NCBI GenBank assembly: GCA_965652545.1
Contig: CBFGWV010000002.1
Span: 1-64,000 of the forward strand
Length of the DNA: 64,000 nt
Reading direction: 5' to 3'
Origin: CBFGWV01 sp965652545
GTDB taxonomy: Bacteria > Pseudomonadota > Gammaproteobacteria > Competibacterales > Competibacteraceae
Positions 35,211 to 44,714 of the stretch are shown here, piece after piece. The translations under genes and the position numbers were made by a program. The notes under the pieces were generated by a model, which was given only the letters and a program-made list of their open reading frames with translations, was not told the origin of the DNA and did no database searches. How positions within the stretch are numbered: the first letter of the stretch is position 1; each line of letters starts with the position of its first letter.

Positions 35211-36098
35211 TCAGCGAACCCCGGTGGGTGTGGGCGCGACATCCACCGACACCTTGAGCGTGTGCTGCCCGCCGCCGCTCATCATGCCTTTCAGCGGGGC
35301 TACGTCGCCGTAGTCCCTGCCCCACCCCACCACGACATGACGCTCATCCGGCATCAAGGCGTTGGTGGGGTCGAATTGCGCCCATCCGGCATCCGGCAGA
35401 TAAACCGCGAGCCAGGCATGCGAGGCGTCCGCACCCACCAGTCGCGCCTGTCCCGGTGGCGGTAGTGTCTCCAGATAACCGCTGACATAGCGTGCCGCCA
35501 GCCCCAGCGCACGCAGGCAGCCGATCGCCACATGGGCGAAGTCCTGGCACACACCACGCCGGTTGGCCAACACCTCGGACACCGGCGTTGCGACGGTGGT
35601 GAACTCCGGGTCGTAGACAAATTCGTCATGAATGCGGCAGATGAGGTCCCAGGTAGCCTGGATCAATGGGCGGCCGGGCAGGAAGCTGGCGCTGGCGTAG
35701 TCGGTGAGTTCCTGGCCCGGGTGGACGAACGTTGAGGGCAGGATGTACGTGGATGCTTCCCGCAGCTCCGCATTCGCACCCCGCGCGAGCCAGCTTTGGA
35801 CCGATTCCCACGGCGGCGACGCACTGTCCGGCCTGAACGGCTGGGGGCTTATCTCGACCAGGCTGTAAGCGCTCACCGATAAGGTGCTGTGCACCTCCGG
35901 GACATTGAAATAGACGACCCGATTGCCGAAGAAATCCTCGTATTCGACCTGGAATACAGGCTCGGGCGCGATCTCCAGCCGTACACGACTGGCCGTCTGC
36001 CAGGGCGTGCTTCGCGGCAACATGCGTGCGACGCTGTGGCAGTCGACCACCGGTGCGCTGTAGGCATAGGCGGTATGGTGGGTGACCCGGTATTTCAT
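35211..36098 (-). CDS. Transglutaminase family protein
   Basis: A 295-residue protein with an N-terminal bacterial transglutaminase beta-domain (MKYRVTHHTAYAYSAPV at the start) and a transglutaminase-like core. The triad is present: Cys in NRRGVCQDFAHVAIG (about 177), His in DASHAWLAVYLP and Asp in QFDPTNALMP. Members of this bacterial family are predicted proteases or peptide-crosslinking enzymes. The start overlaps the stop of the ATP-grasp/alpha-E gene (ATGA), so both belong to one operon. Confidence 0.9.
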   Translation of the reverse strand: MKYRVTHHTAYAYSAPVVDCHSVARMLPRSTPWQTASRVRLEIAPEPVFQVEYEDFFGNRVVYFNVPEVHSTLSVSAYSLVEISPQPFRPDSASPPWESVQSWLARGANAELREASTYILPSTFVHPGQELTDYASASFLPGRPLIQATWDLICRIHDEFVYDPEFTTVATPVSEVLANRRGVCQDFAHVAIGCLRALGLAARYVSGYLETLPPPGQARLVGADASHAWLAVYLPDAGWAQFDPTNALMPDERHVVVGWGRDYGDVAPLKGMMSGGGQHTLKVSVDVAPTPTGVR

Positions 36099-38635
36099 TG
36101 CTGCATCACCACCAATTGGTGCGGCGTATCGGCATGGCTGAAATGACCGTGCACCAGCGCATCTGAAAGCTGCGTGAGCGGCGCCTCCAAGGCATCGAGC
36201 AAACGCAGCAGCTCGGCGTCGGCATTTGGGTCGTCGGGGCCGCCGGCCAATTGTCCGATGTCCGCCAATCCCAAGGCCGCGCCGGCTTGCAGGATCAGGC
36301 GCTGCTCGCTGCTGCGGTACGGGGTCTGGTCGGCCGTGTGCAGACGCTCGATCTGCACGCCCAGCCGGCGCAACTGGTAGCCCACCGACCGCGGGTTGCG
36401 CTCATCGAACAGCAGCAGGTCCATGATCGCCGCCGGATGCAGAGCGGAGCGGTAGCGGCGACGGTAGGCGGTCAGGTTGTCGGTGACGATGAGGACCACC
36501 TCCCACAGCTCCACACCCCGGTGGGTGGCATCGAGAAACGCCAGCCGGAGCAGCGCCAGAGTGAACTGGACCCGCTCAAGTTGCCGGCCGATATCCAGAA
36601 ACACCCAGCCCAGGTGATGCGGCATGGTTTCGTTGACTAAGCCGAAGAACGCTGCCAGATGATTCAATGTCAGCTGCAGGAATTCGCGCGCGCCCTCCCC
36701 CCGCAGCCCCAGTTGCAGGCGGCTGTAGCGCTGCTGGAGCCGGTTGAAGGCCCGCCAGCTGTCCTCGCCCAGATGGTCGCGAACCGCCTGCCCGGTGCGC
36801 AGCATACCGGCAAGGGCTTGGCCAAAACCGACGGGGTCGTCCAGGTCGTTGAGTTGTTCCATCAGCGCCTGGCGGAGCGCGTCCCCGCGTGTACCGTCCT
36901 CAGCCGTATGCGGGTCCAAAGGGGCGAGCTCGAGCACCGGGAACAGGTCCTCGACCGCTTCGGGCGTACGGGTGCCGGGCTGCGACTGCTCGGCCAAGCG
37001 CTGCAGCGCCTCGCGCAACAGCCGCGCCTTGCCCTCGGTACGCTCGCCATAGCGGCCCAGCCAGAAAAGATCGTCGGCGACCCGGCTGGGTAGATCGAGC
37101 CCGTCGCGGGTGACCACTACGGGGCCGGCGGCCTGGCGCAGTAAGGTGATATGGCGCTCCGGTCCGGGCGCCAGAACCCACAAGTCCTTGCTGATGGCAC
37201 CGCGCCGGATCGCCATCTCGGGATGATCCATGTCGCTGGATACCCGAGCCAGGCCGCCGGGCATGGTGCGGTAGTCATCGGCCTCGGCGACGACGAAGCC
37301 ACGCAGTACCACCGGGCGGGCAACCAGCACGCCGCCGTCCATGACCGGCGTAGTGGAATAGCGCACCGCGCGCTGACCGACATAGCGCTCCGGTGAGCGT
37401 TCGAGATCGGCAATCAACGCCGCCCGCCCCGCGTCGTCGAGTACCGCGGGCGAGACCGGGTTGTTCGGGTCGTCCAGACGGCGCAGGACCAGATCGGCGA
37501 GGTTCTCGCGCACATGACGATAGGCGACGGCGTCGCCGCACCACCAGGTTTCCGGCGAGGGCAGCAGCAGATCCTCATCGAGGAAATGTCGGCACAGTTG
37601 CGGCAGCAGCGGTGCCAGCCCCGGGTGTTCGATGACCCCGCTGCCGGGAACGTTGGCCACGGCGACGCCACCGACACGAATCGCCTGCAACAGCCCAGGC
37701 AGCCCAAGACCCGCGGCAGGATCGAGCTCCAGCGGGTCGATCTGGCGGTCGTGCACGCGGCGCAGGATCACATCCACGCGCTCCAACCCGCCGAGGGTCT
37801 TCAGCCACACTCGCCCATCGCGCACGACCAAGTCCTTGCCTTCGACGAGCGTCAGCGACAGGTAATTGGCCAGGAAGGCATGCTCGAAGTACAACGCGCT
37901 ACGCGGCCCGGGCGAGAGCAGTGCGATGCGTGTATTGCCACCATTGCTGCCTGCCAGCGCCGCCAGCGTGCTGCGCTCGGCTTCGAGAAAACCGGCGAGC
38001 CGGCGCAGCGGGGCGTCGCGGTAAAGCTCGGGAAGCACCCGTGTCTGCAGGATGCGGTTCTCCAGCGCGTAGCCGGCACCGCTGGGTGCCTGCACCCGGT
38101 CGCCCAGGACCATGATCCGGCCGTCGGCATCGCGGGCCAGGTCCACGGCCAGGAAGGTCGCCCAGCGACCGCCGCGCGGCACCAGTTGATGACAAACCGG
38201 GAAGTACGCCGGGTGCGCGTGGATCATGGATGCGGGGACGAGGCCCGAGCGAATGACGGTGCGCGCACCGTATATATCGGCCAGCAGCGCGTTGAGCAGC
38301 CGTGCGCGCTGGTTCAGACCGTGCTGGATGCGCTCCCACTCCGCACCGTCCATGACCAGCGGTACCGGATCGACGTCCCACGGGCGCTGTGAAGCGCGCG
38401 GATCGCCGAAGACGTTGTAGGTGATGCCGTTCTCGGCCAACAGGCGGCGCAACTCGTCACCGGCCGCCCCAAGGCGTTCACTGCCCAGGCGGCGCAGTTG
38501 CTCGATCATCCACATCCAGTGCGGGCGCAGGCGACCGTCGGCAGCGACCATTTCATCATAGTGCAGCGGTGCCGGCCGATATGCCGCCAGCCAGTCCGGA
38601 GGCGGCGCCAAGTCTGCATACTGGAGGTCAACCAT
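36095..38635 (-). CDS. Circularly permuted ATP-grasp / alpha-E fusion protein
   Basis: An 846-residue fusion. Residues about 1-490 form the circularly permuted ATP-grasp domain (DUF404/407 type; motifs ENGITYNVFGDP and SPGPRSALYFEHAFLANYL). Residues about 515-840 form an alpha-E domain that opens with LPSRVADDLFWLGRYGERTE, close to the usual start of stand-alone alpha-E proteins. Comparative studies predict that such ATP-grasp ligases with alpha-E and transglutaminase make or process peptide bonds; the substrate is unknown. The ATG at 38635 is chosen because it starts the recognisable domain. It is coupled to the transglutaminase gene. Confidence 0.88.
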   Translation of the reverse strand: MVDLQYADLAPPPDWLAAYRPAPLHYDEMVAADGRLRPHWMWMIEQLRRLGSERLGAAGDELRRLLAENGITYNVFGDPRASQRPWDVDPVPLVMDGAEWERIQHGLNQRARLLNALLADIYGARTVIRSGLVPASMIHAHPAYFPVCHQLVPRGGRWATFLAVDLARDADGRIMVLGDRVQAPSGAGYALENRILQTRVLPELYRDAPLRRLAGFLEAERSTLAALAGSNGGNTRIALLSPGPRSALYFEHAFLANYLSLTLVEGKDLVVRDGRVWLKTLGGLERVDVILRRVHDRQIDPLELDPAAGLGLPGLLQAIRVGGVAVANVPGSGVIEHPGLAPLLPQLCRHFLDEDLLLPSPETWWCGDAVAYRHVRENLADLVLRRLDDPNNPVSPAVLDDAGRAALIADLERSPERYVGQRAVRYSTTPVMDGGVLVARPVVLRGFVVAEADDYRTMPGGLARVSSDMDHPEMAIRRGAISKDLWVLAPGPERHITLLRQAAGPVVVTRDGLDLPSRVADDLFWLGRYGERTEGKARLLREALQRLAEQSQPGTRTPEAVEDLFPVLELAPLDPHTAEDGTRGDALRQALMEQLNDLDDPVGFGQALAGMLRTGQAVRDHLGEDSWRAFNRLQQRYSRLQLGLRGEGAREFLQLTLNHLAAFFGLVNETMPHHLGWVFLDIGRQLERVQFTLALLRLAFLDATHRGVELWEVVLIVTDNLTAYRRRYRSALHPAAIMDLLLFDERNPRSVGYQLRRLGVQIERLHTADQTPYRSSEQRLILQAGAALGLADIGQLAGGPDDPNADAELLRLLDALEAPLTQLSDALVHGHFSHADTPHQLVVMQQ

Positions 38636-38878
38636 TGGATCCCCGCATCCCGCCTGTCGATCGGCAGCACGCCAATATTTGGTCACAGCGGCCCCGAACA
38701 TCAAGCGCAGGCCGCTGGACGTAACACATTCTTGCCTTTCTCATCGACGTGTCGCCGTCCATGGCACGCTATCGGCCCCCACAGCCCCGCTGAAATGTTG
38801 CGAACCTCTGACTCCGGACACTAGTGTACTCATTTTGTCCGGATTCTCCGCCCGCCCCACACCGGAGCCTCTACATCC

Positions 38879-40030
38879 ATGGCACTGCATTTCCAAACCG
38901 ATGAATTCGCGGCCCGTCAGCAGGCCACCCAGCACGCCTTGCGTGCCCGCGGTCTCGATGGCCTTCTGGTATTTCGGCAGGAAAGCCTGTTCTATCTCAC
39001 CGGTTACGACACCTTCGGTTACTGCTTCTTTCAGTGCCTGGTGTTCGCGGCCGACGGGCGTCAGGTGCTGCTGACCCGCGCACCCGATCTGCGCCAGGCC
39101 CGCCACACCTCGACCATCGCCGACATCCGCGTATGGGTCGATCGCGCCGGCCAAAACCCTGCCGAGCAACTGCGTGACCTGCTGGCCGAGTTGGGTATGA
39201 GCGGTTCGCGCCTGGGGGTGGAGTGGGATGCCTACGGCCTCACCGCCCATACCGGCCGTCAGCTCGATCGGGCCCTGGCCGGCTTCTGCAGCGTCGATGA
39301 CGCATCGGACCTGGTCAGCCTGCAACGTGTGGTCAAGTCGCCCGCCGAGCTCGTCTATGTGCGCCGTGCCGCGGCGCTGGCGGACGATGCGCTGGATGCC
39401 GCACTGCCGCAGATTGCCGCCGGCGCATTCGAGGGCAAGATATTGGCCGCCATGCAGGGAGCGGTGTTCGAGGGTGGCGGCGACTACCCCGGCAACGAGT
39501 TCATCATCGGCTCAGGCCGTGACGCCTTGCTGTGCCGTTATTTCGCCGGGCGCCGCCACCTGGACCCGCAGGATCAGCTCACCCTGGAATGGGCCGGCGT
39601 CTATCGACACTATCACGCCAGCATGATGCGTACGGTCGTCATCGGCCGGCCCGATCCGCTCCATCGGCGCATGCACGCGGCCTGCGAAGAAGCATTGGCT
39701 GCGGCTACCGAGGCCCTGCGCCCGGGCCAACCGGTGGGCGATGTGTTCGATGCGCACGCCCGTGTGTTCGATGCTCATGGTTTTCGCGACGCTCGCATGA
39801 ACGCCTGCGGCTATAGTCAGGGGACGACATTCTCCCCAACGTGGATGGACTGGCCGATGTTCTATGCCGGCAACCCTGTATTGGCCGAACCCGGCATGGT
39901 GTTTTTCTTGCACATGATCCTCATGGACAGTGAACAGGAGCGCGCAATGACGCTGGGACACACTGTGGTCGTCACCCCCGGGGGCTGCGAGGCCTTGAGC
40001 CGGCACGGTGTGGATTTGTTGGTGTGCTGA
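38879..40030 (+). CDS. M24 (creatinase/prolidase-fold) family protein lacking canonical metal ligands
   Basis: A 383-residue protein with an N-terminal creatinase-like domain (about 10-145) and a C-terminal pita-bread domain. The usual dinuclear metal ligands are missing: the first Asp is Glu237 (LEWAGVYRHYHASMMRT), the second is Ser248, GHG is replaced by ACGYSQG, and the EPG/E motifs by FFLHMIL and GHTVVVT. This pattern is seen in M24 members that are not aminopeptidases, such as creatinase, ectoine hydrolase and DddP-like proteins. I cannot choose between them. No ectoine-degradation or DMSP genes are nearby. Confidence 0.7.
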   Translation: MALHFQTDEFAARQQATQHALRARGLDGLLVFRQESLFYLTGYDTFGYCFFQCLVFAADGRQVLLTRAPDLRQARHTSTIADIRVWVDRAGQNPAEQLRDLLAELGMSGSRLGVEWDAYGLTAHTGRQLDRALAGFCSVDDASDLVSLQRVVKSPAELVYVRRAAALADDALDAALPQIAAGAFEGKILAAMQGAVFEGGGDYPGNEFIIGSGRDALLCRYFAGRRHLDPQDQLTLEWAGVYRHYHASMMRTVVIGRPDPLHRRMHAACEEALAAATEALRPGQPVGDVFDAHARVFDAHGFRDARMNACGYSQGTTFSPTWMDWPMFYAGNPVLAEPGMVFFLHMILMDSEQERAMTLGHTVVVTPGGCEALSRHGVDLLVC

Positions 40031-40121
40031 TCGGCAGCGAGGTTGACAGGCCCCTACGGCGGCGCACACTCAAAGAGGGCTACCAGCCAAGGGACAGGCA
40101 GCCCGCCCGGAGGAAAACGCA

Positions 40122-43100
40122 ATGGCTGTCACGAGCCACGATCCTAGTGTGATGCTGGAACATGCCGCGCTCGTCGTCGCCACCCTGGAAGGGATTGGCG
40201 CGGCGGCGATCGCTGTGACGCCCGACAGTCGCATCATCGGCACCAACAAGCGCTTCGACGAGCTGCTCGGCGCCGAGCACGAAGCCGGCGAGGACAGCGG
40301 CCGCGCACTGCGCCGGGTCAGCGGGCTGGTACTGCGACCCGAGGAATGGAGCGCTTTCGTCGAAACTGTGCTGCAGGACTGCCGGCAGCCGCGCGAATCG
40401 TTGCTGGAGTTCTACGACGGGCGCGTGTTCAAGGTCCACATGCGCCCATTGCACTGGCAGGGCCAAGTCGCGGGCCGTGTCTGGACTTGGCTGGACATGA
40501 CCGCCGAACATCGCGTCACCGGCCAGCTTCAGGTCAGTGAGGAGCGGCTGCACTTGGCGGTCAGCGGCGCCCGCGGTGCGATCTGGGACTGGCACATTGC
40601 CGACCCCACCCAGGATGTGGGTGGCGATGAAGACGACGGTGGCGAGTACTACCTGTCGCCGGACATCAAGGCCATCGCGGGGTATCGAGACGATGAAATC
40701 CCCAACACGCGGGCCGCCTGGTTCCACTTGGTGCATCGGGACGACCGCGAGATGGTGCGCAACCGCCTGCGCGATGCGGTCGCCCGTGGCGGTGGCGCGC
40801 GAATTCTCGAATATCGAATCCGTCACCGCGACGGCGGTATCCGCTGGATCCGCTCGCACGGCACCCTGGTCAACGATGACAGCGGTCGGCTGTTGCGCTG
40901 GACCGGCATCGAATGGGACATCACCGAACAGAAGCTCGCCGAGATCGGCCTGGAAGCCGAGCATGCCCGGGTTCGCGCCTACCTGGACACCGCCGAAATC
41001 TTTCTCGTGGTGCTCGACAGCCAGGGCCGCATTGCGTTCATCAACCCCAAGGGCTGCCGGGTTCTCGGGGCGGACGAGGCTGACCTGATCGGGCGCAGCT
41101 GGTTCGATGTCGCGCTCACCGAAGACTGGCGCTCGTCCATGCAGGATATGTTCGAGCAATGCATGGCCGGCCGGGTCAGCGACGTCAGTCAGTTCGAACA
41201 CCCCGTCTGTACGGCGGCCAAGCAGGAACGGCTGATCTCCTGGCGCAGCCGTATGGTCCCGGACCACAACAGCACCGAACCGTCGCTGCTGATGTGCGGG
41301 GAGGACATCACCGACCAGCGGGCGATGGAGTTCGCCCTGCGCGATTCCGAGCAAACCTTCGCGGCGGTGTTCCAGACCAGCCCCGACGCCATTCTGATGG
41401 TCGTACGCGACAGTGGCCGGTGTATCGACGTCAATCCGGCTTTCGAGTCGCTCACCGGTGTCTCGCGCGAGGGCGCCGTCGGGGCCGACATCTTCCGCCA
41501 TATCGGCTTGGGTGCCGTGCCGGTGGACGGCTACGCGCCGCGCGATGAGAGTCTGCTGGCCAGGCTGCGTGACGAGAGTCCCTTGCGTAATCTCGATTGC
41601 CGGTTCGTCACTGCGAACGGCGAAGAGCGTACCGTACTGCTCTCGGCCAGCGTGTTCCCCTTGCACGAGGAGGATGCGCTGCTGCTGACTCTGCACGACA
41701 TCAGCGAGCGCATCGCCACGGAAGCCGCCCTCAAGGCCAGCGAGCATCGCTTCCGCAGCTACTTCGACCAGGAGCTGATCGGCATCGCCATGACCCGTAT
41801 GGACGGTACCTGGCTGGATGCCAATGCCGCCTTGTGCAAGCTGCTGGGTCGCGACAAGGACGATCTGATGCGTCTGCCCTGGCCCGAGCTGGTCGTACCG
41901 CAGGATCTTAGCCGGGAGGTCGAGCTGCTGGACGACGTTCGCCAGGGCGAGCGGGATCGCTACTCCATTGAAAAGCGGATGCTCCACGCCGACGGGCAGA
42001 CCATCCACGTTCTTGCCTCCGTGGCCGCGGTCCGCGACAGCAAGGGCTATGTCGACTACCTGATCAGCGTCGTTCAGGACATCACGGTACAGAAGCTACA
42101 GGCCGAGCAGCTCAGTCAGGCCCAGAAGATGGAAGCCGTCGGGCAGCTCACCGGGGGTATCGCGCACGATTTCAACAATCTGTTGACCATCATCGGCGGC
42201 AATCTCGAGCTGTTGCAATTGGCCCTGGGAGAGGACGACCCGGATCATGCCCTGATCGAAGATGCGCTCTCGGCGGCCCGCGACGGCCGCGAGCTCACCC
42301 GCCAGATGCTGATCTTCTCGCGCGGCCGCACGCTGGAATCGCAGGCCACGGACGTCGCCGCCCTGATCCGCAACATCGAACGCCTGCTGCGGCGGGCGTT
42401 GCGCGATGACATCGTCCTGACACTGGGCTTCGGGCCCGACGATGCCATGTGGGCGCGGTTGGACCAGCACCAGTTCGAGAGCGTGCTGGTGAACCTGATG
42501 CTCAATGCCCGCGATGCCATTCCCGGCTCGGGCGAGGTACGCGTCGAGCTGGAGACGGCCGAACCCACCACTGTGCTGCACCTGGATCTTCCCGCCGGGG
42601 AATATGTCCATGTCATGGTATCGGACAGCGGCGGCGGTATGAGCCCCGAGGTGATCGCCAAGGCTTGCGAGCCGTTTTTCACCACTAAGGAGCTGGGACG
42701 CGGCACCGGGCTCGGACTGAGCATGGCCTATACGTTTCTGCGCCAATCCGGCGGCATGCTGTGGCTGGAGAGCGCCCTCGGCCAGGGTTCTGTGGTGCAC
42801 ATGGTGCTGCCGGCGGCCAAAGCCGAACAAGCGGCCAGCCAACAGGCACCGGCGCGTGTGGCGCCACCGCGGGGCGACGAACGGATACTCGTCGTCGAGG
42901 ACGAGCCCCGCCTGCGGGCGCTCGCGGTGAGATATCTGCAGGATCTGGGTTATCAGGTGGCCGCGGCGGCCAACGGGCAGGAGGCGTTGGCGCTGCTTGA
43001 GAGCGACAGCGGCTTTGACTTGCTGTTCTCGGACATCATGATGCCCGGCGGGATCAACGGCCATCAGCTCGCCGACATCGTGCGCTCGGCGCGTCCGCAT

Positions 43101-43259
43101 ATGCCGATTCTACTGACGACCGGCTACGATGGGGCTGCGGACAGTGTTCGCGCCGGTGGCGCGGCGTGGCCGCTGCTGCACAAGCCCTATGGGAAAGCGC
43201 AGTTGGCGACCTATATCCGCCGTTGCTTCGATGGAAAGGCAGAAGATGACGCATCATGA
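40122..43259 (+). CDS. Multi-PAS hybrid sensor histidine kinase
   Basis: A 1045-residue cytoplasmic kinase without clear membrane helices. About five PAS domains fill residues 20-660; the second has an acidic insert (QDVGGDEDDGGEYY). HisKA follows with His682 in GGIAHDFNNLL, then HATPase_c (NLMLNARDAI near 787, VSDSGGGM, GRGTGLGLSMAYTF) and a receiver domain from about 919 with Asp971 (FSDIMMPGG). A GGAGG site precedes the ATG. The next gene, an EAL response regulator 31 bases on, is the probable partner. Signal unknown. Confidence 0.9.
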   Translation: MAVTSHDPSVMLEHAALVVATLEGIGAAAIAVTPDSRIIGTNKRFDELLGAEHEAGEDSGRALRRVSGLVLRPEEWSAFVETVLQDCRQPRESLLEFYDGRVFKVHMRPLHWQGQVAGRVWTWLDMTAEHRVTGQLQVSEERLHLAVSGARGAIWDWHIADPTQDVGGDEDDGGEYYLSPDIKAIAGYRDDEIPNTRAAWFHLVHRDDREMVRNRLRDAVARGGGARILEYRIRHRDGGIRWIRSHGTLVNDDSGRLLRWTGIEWDITEQKLAEIGLEAEHARVRAYLDTAEIFLVVLDSQGRIAFINPKGCRVLGADEADLIGRSWFDVALTEDWRSSMQDMFEQCMAGRVSDVSQFEHPVCTAAKQERLISWRSRMVPDHNSTEPSLLMCGEDITDQRAMEFALRDSEQTFAAVFQTSPDAILMVVRDSGRCIDVNPAFESLTGVSREGAVGADIFRHIGLGAVPVDGYAPRDESLLARLRDESPLRNLDCRFVTANGEERTVLLSASVFPLHEEDALLLTLHDISERIATEAALKASEHRFRSYFDQELIGIAMTRMDGTWLDANAALCKLLGRDKDDLMRLPWPELVVPQDLSREVELLDDVRQGERDRYSIEKRMLHADGQTIHVLASVAAVRDSKGYVDYLISVVQDITVQKLQAEQLSQAQKMEAVGQLTGGIAHDFNNLLTIIGGNLELLQLALGEDDPDHALIEDALSAARDGRELTRQMLIFSRGRTLESQATDVAALIRNIERLLRRALRDDIVLTLGFGPDDAMWARLDQHQFESVLVNLMLNARDAIPGSGEVRVELETAEPTTVLHLDLPAGEYVHVMVSDSGGGMSPEVIAKACEPFFTTKELGRGTGLGLSMAYTFLRQSGGMLWLESALGQGSVVHMVLPAAKAEQAASQQAPARVAPPRGDERILVVEDEPRLRALAVRYLQDLGYQVAAAANGQEALALLESDSGFDLLFSDIMMPGGINGHQLADIVRSARPHMPILLTTGYDGAADSVRAGGAAWPLLHKPYGKAQLATYIRRCFDGKAEDDAS

Positions 43260-43290
43260 GGCGTTGGACTCAGGACACTAGGAGCTTGGC

Positions 43291-44475
43291 GTGACTATCG
43301 AGCGGATCCTGGTCGTGGATGACGACCCGCGTATTGGCCGTTTGGCCAGGCGGGTGGCCGAGGGCATGGGTATCGACACCACGGTGATCGATGACCCGGC
43401 GATGTTCGAGTCGGCCTATTACAGTGCCGAGCCGCAGGCCATACTGCTCGATTTGAACATGGCCGGTCGCGACGGGGTGGAGCTGCTGCGTTTTCTCTCA
43501 GACATCGGGTCCCAGTCGGTCGTGATCCTGATGTCAGGTATGGATGACCGCATCATCGCCAGCTCGCGCCACCTGGGGGTATCGCTCGGGCTGGATATGG
43601 GGCCGTCGATGCCCAAACCGATCGAGCTGGCCTTGCTGCGGGAGCTGTTGGACGGTCTGGACAAACGCGCCGAACGAATCGCCGATGTGTCACCGATGAT
43701 CGAGGTGTCCGCCTTGGAGGAGGCGATCACCGGTGGGCAGATCCTGCCGTACTACCAGCCGCAGGTCGAAATTCCAGAGATGGCTATCGTGGGCTTTGAG
43801 GTGCTTGCGCGTTGGCAGCACCCGACGCTGGGGCTGGTGCCTCCGGTGGAGTTCATCGGGCTTGCGGAGTCGACGGATTTGATCGCGTCGCTGACGCTGG
43901 CGGTGATGGAGCGCGGCTTGCAGGATTTGATGTTCCTGGAGTCGATTCAGCCCAATTGCCGGCTGTCGTTCAATCTGTCGGCACGCATGCTGAATGAGTT
44001 GGATCTGCCGGAGCGGATTGCCGATGTGCTGGAGTCCTACGGTGTCTCGGCCGAACGTATCGTAATGGAGGTCACTGAAAGCGGCCGGATTGCGGAGCTA
44101 CCGCGCGGTATCGATATCCTGACCCGGTTGCGGCTGCGTGGAGTGGGTTTGTCGAATGACGATCTGGGCAAGGGCTATGCGTCGGTCGATCAGTTGTACC
44201 GCTTGCCGTATTCGGAGTTGAAGGTGGACAAGGATTTCGTATCCGCGGCATTGCATGACCGAACCGCCCGCGCGATCGTAGAGTCGACCATCGGGCTGGG
44301 CAAGCGGATGAAGATGCGGGTGGTGGCCGAAGGTGTCGAGGACGTCAACATCCTGCCCGATCTGCTGAGCATGGGTTGCGATATCGTCCAGGGCAACGGC
44401 ATCTGCCCCGCCAGCCCCTTGCGCGAAGTGCTGTCCTGGGCTGAAAACTGGCGGAAGATGCACGGGGCGAGCTGA
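43291..44475 (+). CDS. Response regulator with REC and EAL domains
   Basis: A 394-residue regulator. The receiver domain has Asp54 in ILLDLNMAG and Lys109. The EAL domain (about 140-390) has EVL at 170-172 in place of EAL, Asn228, Glu260, Asp290-Asp291, Lys311, Glu348 and Gln367, so the metal and substrate residues of a c-di-GMP phosphodiesterase are present. Loop 6 reads DDLGKGYAS instead of DDFGTGYSS, which may lower activity. The start is a GTG with TAGGAG upstream. It lies just after the hybrid kinase and probably is its output. Confidence 0.88.
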   Translation: MTIERILVVDDDPRIGRLARRVAEGMGIDTTVIDDPAMFESAYYSAEPQAILLDLNMAGRDGVELLRFLSDIGSQSVVILMSGMDDRIIASSRHLGVSLGLDMGPSMPKPIELALLRELLDGLDKRAERIADVSPMIEVSALEEAITGGQILPYYQPQVEIPEMAIVGFEVLARWQHPTLGLVPPVEFIGLAESTDLIASLTLAVMERGLQDLMFLESIQPNCRLSFNLSARMLNELDLPERIADVLESYGVSAERIVMEVTESGRIAELPRGIDILTRLRLRGVGLSNDDLGKGYASVDQLYRLPYSELKVDKDFVSAALHDRTARAIVESTIGLGKRMKMRVVAEGVEDVNILPDLLSMGCDIVQGNGICPASPLREVLSWAENWRKMHGAS

Positions 44476-44541
44476 TTCGGGCACGGTGGGCCTGGGTCTG
44501 GGTCTGGTTGCGCCATCTGCTGGGGCTGGAGCCTTGACTCC

Positions 44542-44655
44542 GCTGTCCGGGTCGGTTGAGGCTTGGTCAGACGCGCTGTGAATACCTCCCTGTACGCTCG
44601 ACGGCAGCATCCATGCTGCCGACGGTCTGACCAAGCCTCAACCGACCCGGACAGC
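44542..44655. repeat. Core-conserved palindromic repeat, copy 2
   Basis: Two 31-bp arms (44542-44572 and 44625-44655) are perfect inverted copies and enclose a 52-base core (44573-44624) with TACGCTCGACGGC and the stem GGCAGC/GCTGCC around ATCCAT. The core aligns without gaps to copy 1 (40 of 52 identical); the arms do not. It lies 66 bases after the EAL gene stop and could also act as its transcription end. Confidence 0.88.
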
Positions 44656-44714
44656 TCACTTCGGTGGTTGGTCGAGAATGCGGCTGTCGCGCCACCAAGC
44701 TGTGATCCGGCCCT

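Noticed and set aside
38879..40030. Naming the M24 protein as DMSP lyase DddP or ectoine hydrolase DoeA
   Set aside because: Some C-terminal residues recall both, but DddP needs metal-binding residues absent here and no doe or dmd genes are near. A family-level name is safer.
40080..42008. 642-codon open frame antisense to the hybrid kinase
   Set aside because: No recognisable domain, fully inside a well-supported gene; a GC-driven shadow frame.
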